Of a stretch of DNA of 64,000 nt, positions 61,301 to 64,000 are shown piece after piece. Location: contig OZ029915.1 in assembly GCA_964023275.1 (NCBI GenBank), positions 21,170,775 through 21,234,774 on the forward strand, read 5' to 3'. The position numbers were made by a program, and so were the translations under genes. Positions within the stretch are counted from its first letter, which is position 1. Every line of letters begins with the position of its first letter. The stretch comes from Norana najaformis. Taxonomy: Eukaryota > Annelida > Clitellata > Crassiclitellata > Hormogastridae. The notes under the pieces are model-generated. The model did no database searches. It was not told the origin of the DNA and saw nothing but the letters and a program-made list of their open reading frames with translations.

Positions 61301-63155
61301 CTAAGAAATCAGCCTTTCACCTCTGCACCTTGGATTCAATTCCAATTTGCCAGGTGAACTCGACAAATCAATCTGCACAAAACCTTAATGGCTATTTTTT
61401 CAAACATACAAGTGCCTTCCTGCATAAAATGTACAAACTCATGATTTTGATGTTCAAAAAACTTGGTGAGAAACCCATTCATACATTAAGCTCATTACTA
61501 AGCTTCAGTAATTCTAGGCACCTTAGCACAAGCCCTCAGCTGCATCCAATAATAAAACAAACTTCAACTGTTTTCACATTAAAAGTTACAGCTGAAACCT
61601 TTCTGGTAAAGGGCAGAGAGAAGTTCCTGTTCAGTGATTTTTTGTTCATCGTTTCGTTCCTGCATCACCTCTGTAAGAACACTATGAATGGAAGACTGGA
61701 TGTCAAACTGTGGAAATAAACACATCAGAATGTCTCAAGCAGAGCATAAGCTTCCACTGTATCAACAACCAGATTCTACACATATTCAATCAAATAACTC
61801 ATTAAAATCCTGAATGTGAATTTACTTATTGTGCTTGTTACAAATGCACAAGTCCAGTAAATCTGAGGTGCAACACAAGTGTGTATTATCAACTTGGCTC
61901 TACAGTCATGAACCATGGCTCTATGAATCACCCCAATATTTTCATCAAATAACTTTACACAAGAGGTGGGCATTTAACTTTTCAACACTTTTCATCATCC
62001 ATTAAAACACAAGTACCTTCAAAGGTAAGGAGTGGGAGTAGGAAGGGCAGGAAACCTAAATGGACTCTTCAGTAATTTAAATAAGTTCATATGTTACTCT
62101 AATATTCTCATCACTAAGCAATTCAACAATAAACTATATAATTTATGAGTCAATCAATCTGTCATGAAATATGTAAATAAACTAAAATTGTAATTACTAA
62201 ATATAAAGAAATCACTTCAAACTGGAATCCAGAGTAACAGAACAGTAGGTTGCTTTAAAGTGGATCTGACAACTTATGTCTGTGTTAGAATCACTTACAG
62301 CCAATTTTATTTAGATCTCTTTTAAAAGCTTTGGTTATGTTTCTCTAGTACCGATAGCTAGGTGCTGATTACAAGAGTCCCTCTCATGGAAATTATGATA
62401 ATGTGGCCTGATTTGTGACTTAGTCACTCAGATTATTGCATCCTTGTCCTGGCTTACACTATGCCTCTTTTAATCATTTCTGGTACTGCATTTGTCTTTT
62501 TAGCTGCTTTTTCACATTATCCTGAAAGTTTCAAATCTTACGTTCAAGGTTTTGCACTCTTGTAAATAAAACAAGTGAATCACAATACACACATAATATC
62601 ATATTTAATATAATCTACATCTGTTTCCCTGATTTAAAAATCTTTTGTGGAATTCACAGACGAAACTGCAGTTATAGGCTTTTACTGGTTTGGCTGGGTA
62701 AAATGTCAACAAGGTTTATGTAAAATTTAAATATCTAAACATATGCACATCAAAATGAAGCTATCAGGAATTGTATCTCGGACCTAGAAGCATCCTGATA
62801 TGCAGCAAAATCAAGTGTTGGCCGTTTCACAAAATCGGTCGGCTGCATGCAAGTTCTGACACGCACATGCATTTCAAACCATCAGCAAACAACAGCGAAT
62901 TGTTATAATCGGTACGTAAGAAAACTTTCAACACGCAACGCATTAAAGATAAAATGTCAGTAAACGAAAACCGTATACCAATGAACATAAATTACAAGCT
63001 TTGGCCATAGTATCCAGTTTAACAAAATTCTTCACAATAGTCGTATTGGTTACATTCATAGTACATATTCGTTTAGAAGTAACTCATGCAACCTGTGACA
63101 AATGATTGTGAATAATCTGCTTCAATTCGGTTATTTTATCCGGAGGTAAAGACAT
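52339..63155 (-). CDS. CEP76: Centrosomal protein CEP76, complete 13-exon gene
   Basis: Coding exons in gene order: 63155-63093, 61707-61599, 61097-60948, 60305-60081, 59035-58850, 58580-58354, 57374-57183, 55641-55478, 55143-55023, 54738-54526, 54010-53923, 53222-53093 and 52477-52339. All phases join, giving 2007 bases and 668 residues, against roughly 660 in vertebrates. CEP76 sits at centrioles and restrains re-duplication. It starts MSLPPDKITELKQIIHNHL; a helical N-terminal part is followed by a C2-like domain (about 108-260, NIDPTRRYLFLQFVGG, CACEPDFQEGF), a linker with RERLFLVYAKQWWKEY, and a transglutaminase-like domain (about 320-480) with RPVCCYVQPLRAGRLLDTPR, GDCEDHA, THTWVMT and TFWES. 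The last exon ends in WIMFACKY before the stop. No break was found. Introns hold a SINE, a LINE fragment and an unnamed repeat. The exon 2 donor (GTTTCA) is weak. Confidence 0.95.
56090..56425 (+). mobile_element. LINE post-RT fragment in CEP76 intron 7
   Basis: On the plus strand, antisense to CEP76, broken frames read a WLPVQHHIMFKI motif, a stretch around SIHSTAHGK, then FSGTG-ATWN-like sequence before 56340. This is the order seen after the RT domain of CR1/L2 LINEs. It is frameshifted and inactive, and is followed directly by the repeat at 56430. Confidence 0.6.
56430..56770. repeat. Interspersed repeat shared with 39165-39545 (copy 2)
   Basis: It shares the ordered words TAAAGTCATTAAGAAC, AATGCTCAGATAACTA, AGACACAATGTTC, GGTCCTGG and GACGACAGGTGA with the block at 39.2 kb. 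Here it follows a plus-strand LINE fragment, so it may be that LINE's 3' untranslated region. Confidence 0.6.
57781..58090 (-). mobile_element. tRNA-derived SINE in CEP76 intron 6
   Basis: Read on the minus strand, a tRNA-like head carries an A-box-like TGGTCTATCGGTAACG (about 58072-58054) and an exact B box GGTTCGACTCC (58022-58012) at tRNA-like spacing. A body follows, with CCTGGACAAGTTGTTTG, CACATGTGCCTCTGTCACC, TGGTACCGGCAAAAGCTG and GTGATGCACTGGCC. The element ends in a TTTTACTTTACTT tail near 57781. Head, body and simple tail make it a nearly complete SINE in the same orientation as CEP76. Confidence 0.75.
59036..60080. other. CEP76 intron 4, nothing recognised
   Basis: AT-rich intronic sequence with a short CATA/TGTG repeat at about 59262-59302. 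The open frame at 59527-59718 shows no motif. Confidence 0.5.
60306..60947. other. CEP76 intron 3, possible unnamed repeat
   Basis: A GATGAT/GGTGAT microsatellite lies near 60537-60575. To its right, the minus strand between about 60840 and 60650 has a tryptophan-rich open frame (WQWWLSMNVIWCLVKNIG) that looks like a decayed mobile-element protein, but I could not assign a family. Confidence 0.35.
61708..63092. other. CEP76 intron 1, nothing recognised
   Basis: AT-rich intronic sequence between the first and second CEP76 coding exons. No repeat or RNA gene was identified. Confidence 0.5.
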
Positions 63156-63720
63156 TTTAAATGAATACTGAAGCAGATTTAACAAATTATTATTATTGCT
63201 TTTTAACTTTTGCAAATGCAGTGTATCCAAAGAAGCTTGTTTTGAAAATACCGGAAGTAGTGTCAAATGTATGAGCAATTACTTTAGGGGTAGTAAAACG
63301 TTATACCACAATGAAAATATCTCTCCACACAAAATATCTCAGTTGATACCACCGACGAATTTCACTCAGCTTTAATCGTACAATTAAATACTATCACAAA
63401 ACGAGATCGTATTATCGAAAATAATTAAAATTTAACAAAGTCTATGCATCACAACATTGTAAGAAAATCATAAGTCCGTGAGATAGATTTGTGCGTAAGA
63501 TTGACTCCTGCGGTCAGATGCTTGTAAACAGTCTGATTTTCACGGTGAATCTTTGAGACATAACCGAAAGTTTAATGAGAAAATTATCTGGTGCGGTTCA
63601 AGAGTGATAGTCAGTGTTGGAATAAGTACATATATGTTATAGCAATGACTTAAGTTCAGTTGTTGCTCATTCTTACAGTTTACGTAAGTATAATATACCG
63701 GAGGCCAGATATTGTGCAAG
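63156..63720. promoter_or_regulatory. Shared 5' interval of CEP76 and EXOC2 (candidate bidirectional promoter)
   Basis: Only 565 bases separate the two divergent start codons, so both 5' UTRs and at least one promoter must lie here unless an EXOC2 leader exon lies elsewhere. I see no convincing TATA box or CpG-rich island; CG dinucleotides are scattered (for example 63410-63420 and 63495-63515). Confidence 0.6.
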
Positions 63721-63844
63721 ATGTTGAGCAGTGTGCGAAAACCGCCCCCGCAAGTAACTGGGATTTCTCCAAAGGAAGGACCGCCAGGAACCAGAGTCAC
63801 CGTCAGAGGAGAAAATCTGGGAGTTGATAGCAGAGATCTTATTG
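63721..63844 (+). CDS. EXOC2: EXOC2 (SEC5) first coding exon, partial at window edge
   Basis: The ATG at 63721 opens [20 protein letters not shown], then [22 protein letters not shown], the start of the TIG/IPT domain that begins the exocyst subunit EXOC2/SEC5. This N-terminal domain binds Ral GTPases, and the exocyst tethers secretory vesicles to the plasma membrane. The frame hits a stop soon after GKYK, so a donor is needed. Two fit: a GC-type donor at 63845 (GGCAAGT, leaving Gly split after one base) or a GT donor at 63849 (AAGTATAAG). The rest of the gene is outside the window. The neighbour CEP76 is divergent. Confidence 0.88.
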
Positions 63845-64000
63845 GCAAGTATAAGTGAATAACACAAGCTGTATCTGTATATCTTCGCCACAAAAGCTAG
63901 TCGTAAAAGCTATAGTGTTATGTAAGAAAAGCTTGGAATTTATATGCCATTTGGACTCTAGCTCTTCATAGTACAGCAGTATTATGCATCTCTGATAAGG

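Noticed and set aside
63156..63278. N-terminal extension of CEP76 to an upstream in-frame ATG
   Set aside because: The upstream residues do not resemble the family, whereas MSLPP at 63155 is the conserved CEP76 start.

Overview
This is nuclear DNA from an animal, most likely a marine invertebrate. Protein-coding sequence is sparse, interrupted by spliceosomal introns, and set in AT-rich DNA full of microsatellites and fossils of CR1/L2-like LINEs, a CACTA-like DNA transposon, a Polinton and a tRNA-derived SINE. The CEP76, EXOC2 and GATE-16 products look close to their vertebrate counterparts. Together with the repeat types this fits a non-vertebrate deuterostome such as an echinoderm, but that is inference and no marker here fixes the phylum.

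Layout. 1-24.1 kb: no gene recognised; LINE fossils near 1.0-1.5, 10.5-11.0, 11.7-13.6 and 18.0-18.35 kb, several isolated LINE 3' tails, a 450-bp pure CATC microsatellite, and a degenerate TTAAT-rich array that runs up to the next gene. 24.1-25.4 kb (+): an intronless aminergic GPCR. 25.4-38.9 kb: a roughly 20-unit minisatellite (29.77-30.64 kb), LINE fragments, and a long antisense LINE with endonuclease and reverse transcriptase remains (33.2-35.6 kb). 38.9-48.6 kb (+): a GABARAPL2/GATE-16-type ATG8 gene with coding exons at 41521-41554, 43061-43116, 44132-44304 and 48454-48544, and a second equally long candidate first exon at 38910-38943. Its last intron carries an antisense CACTA-like transposon (44660-47284). 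48.7-52.3 kb: a Polinton polymerase fossil and an inverted-repeat cluster. 52.3-63.2 kb (-): a complete 13-exon CEP76 gene. 63.7 kb to the edge (+): the first coding exon of EXOC2/SEC5, head to head with CEP76.

The genes do different jobs: amine signalling at the membrane, autophagy and membrane traffic (ATG8), centriole copy control (CEP76) and exocytosis (EXOC2). No operon-like logic links them; only CEP76 and EXOC2 probably share a promoter interval. The observations most worth following are the two alternative ATG8 first exons and the CACTA-like element, whose transposase belongs to a family I know only as an uncharacterised protein but which here shows matching terminal repeats, a candidate target-site duplication and a plausible DDE core. 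All exon boundaries were placed by eye from splice signals, reading frame and recalled family resemblance; no alignment or transcript was available.
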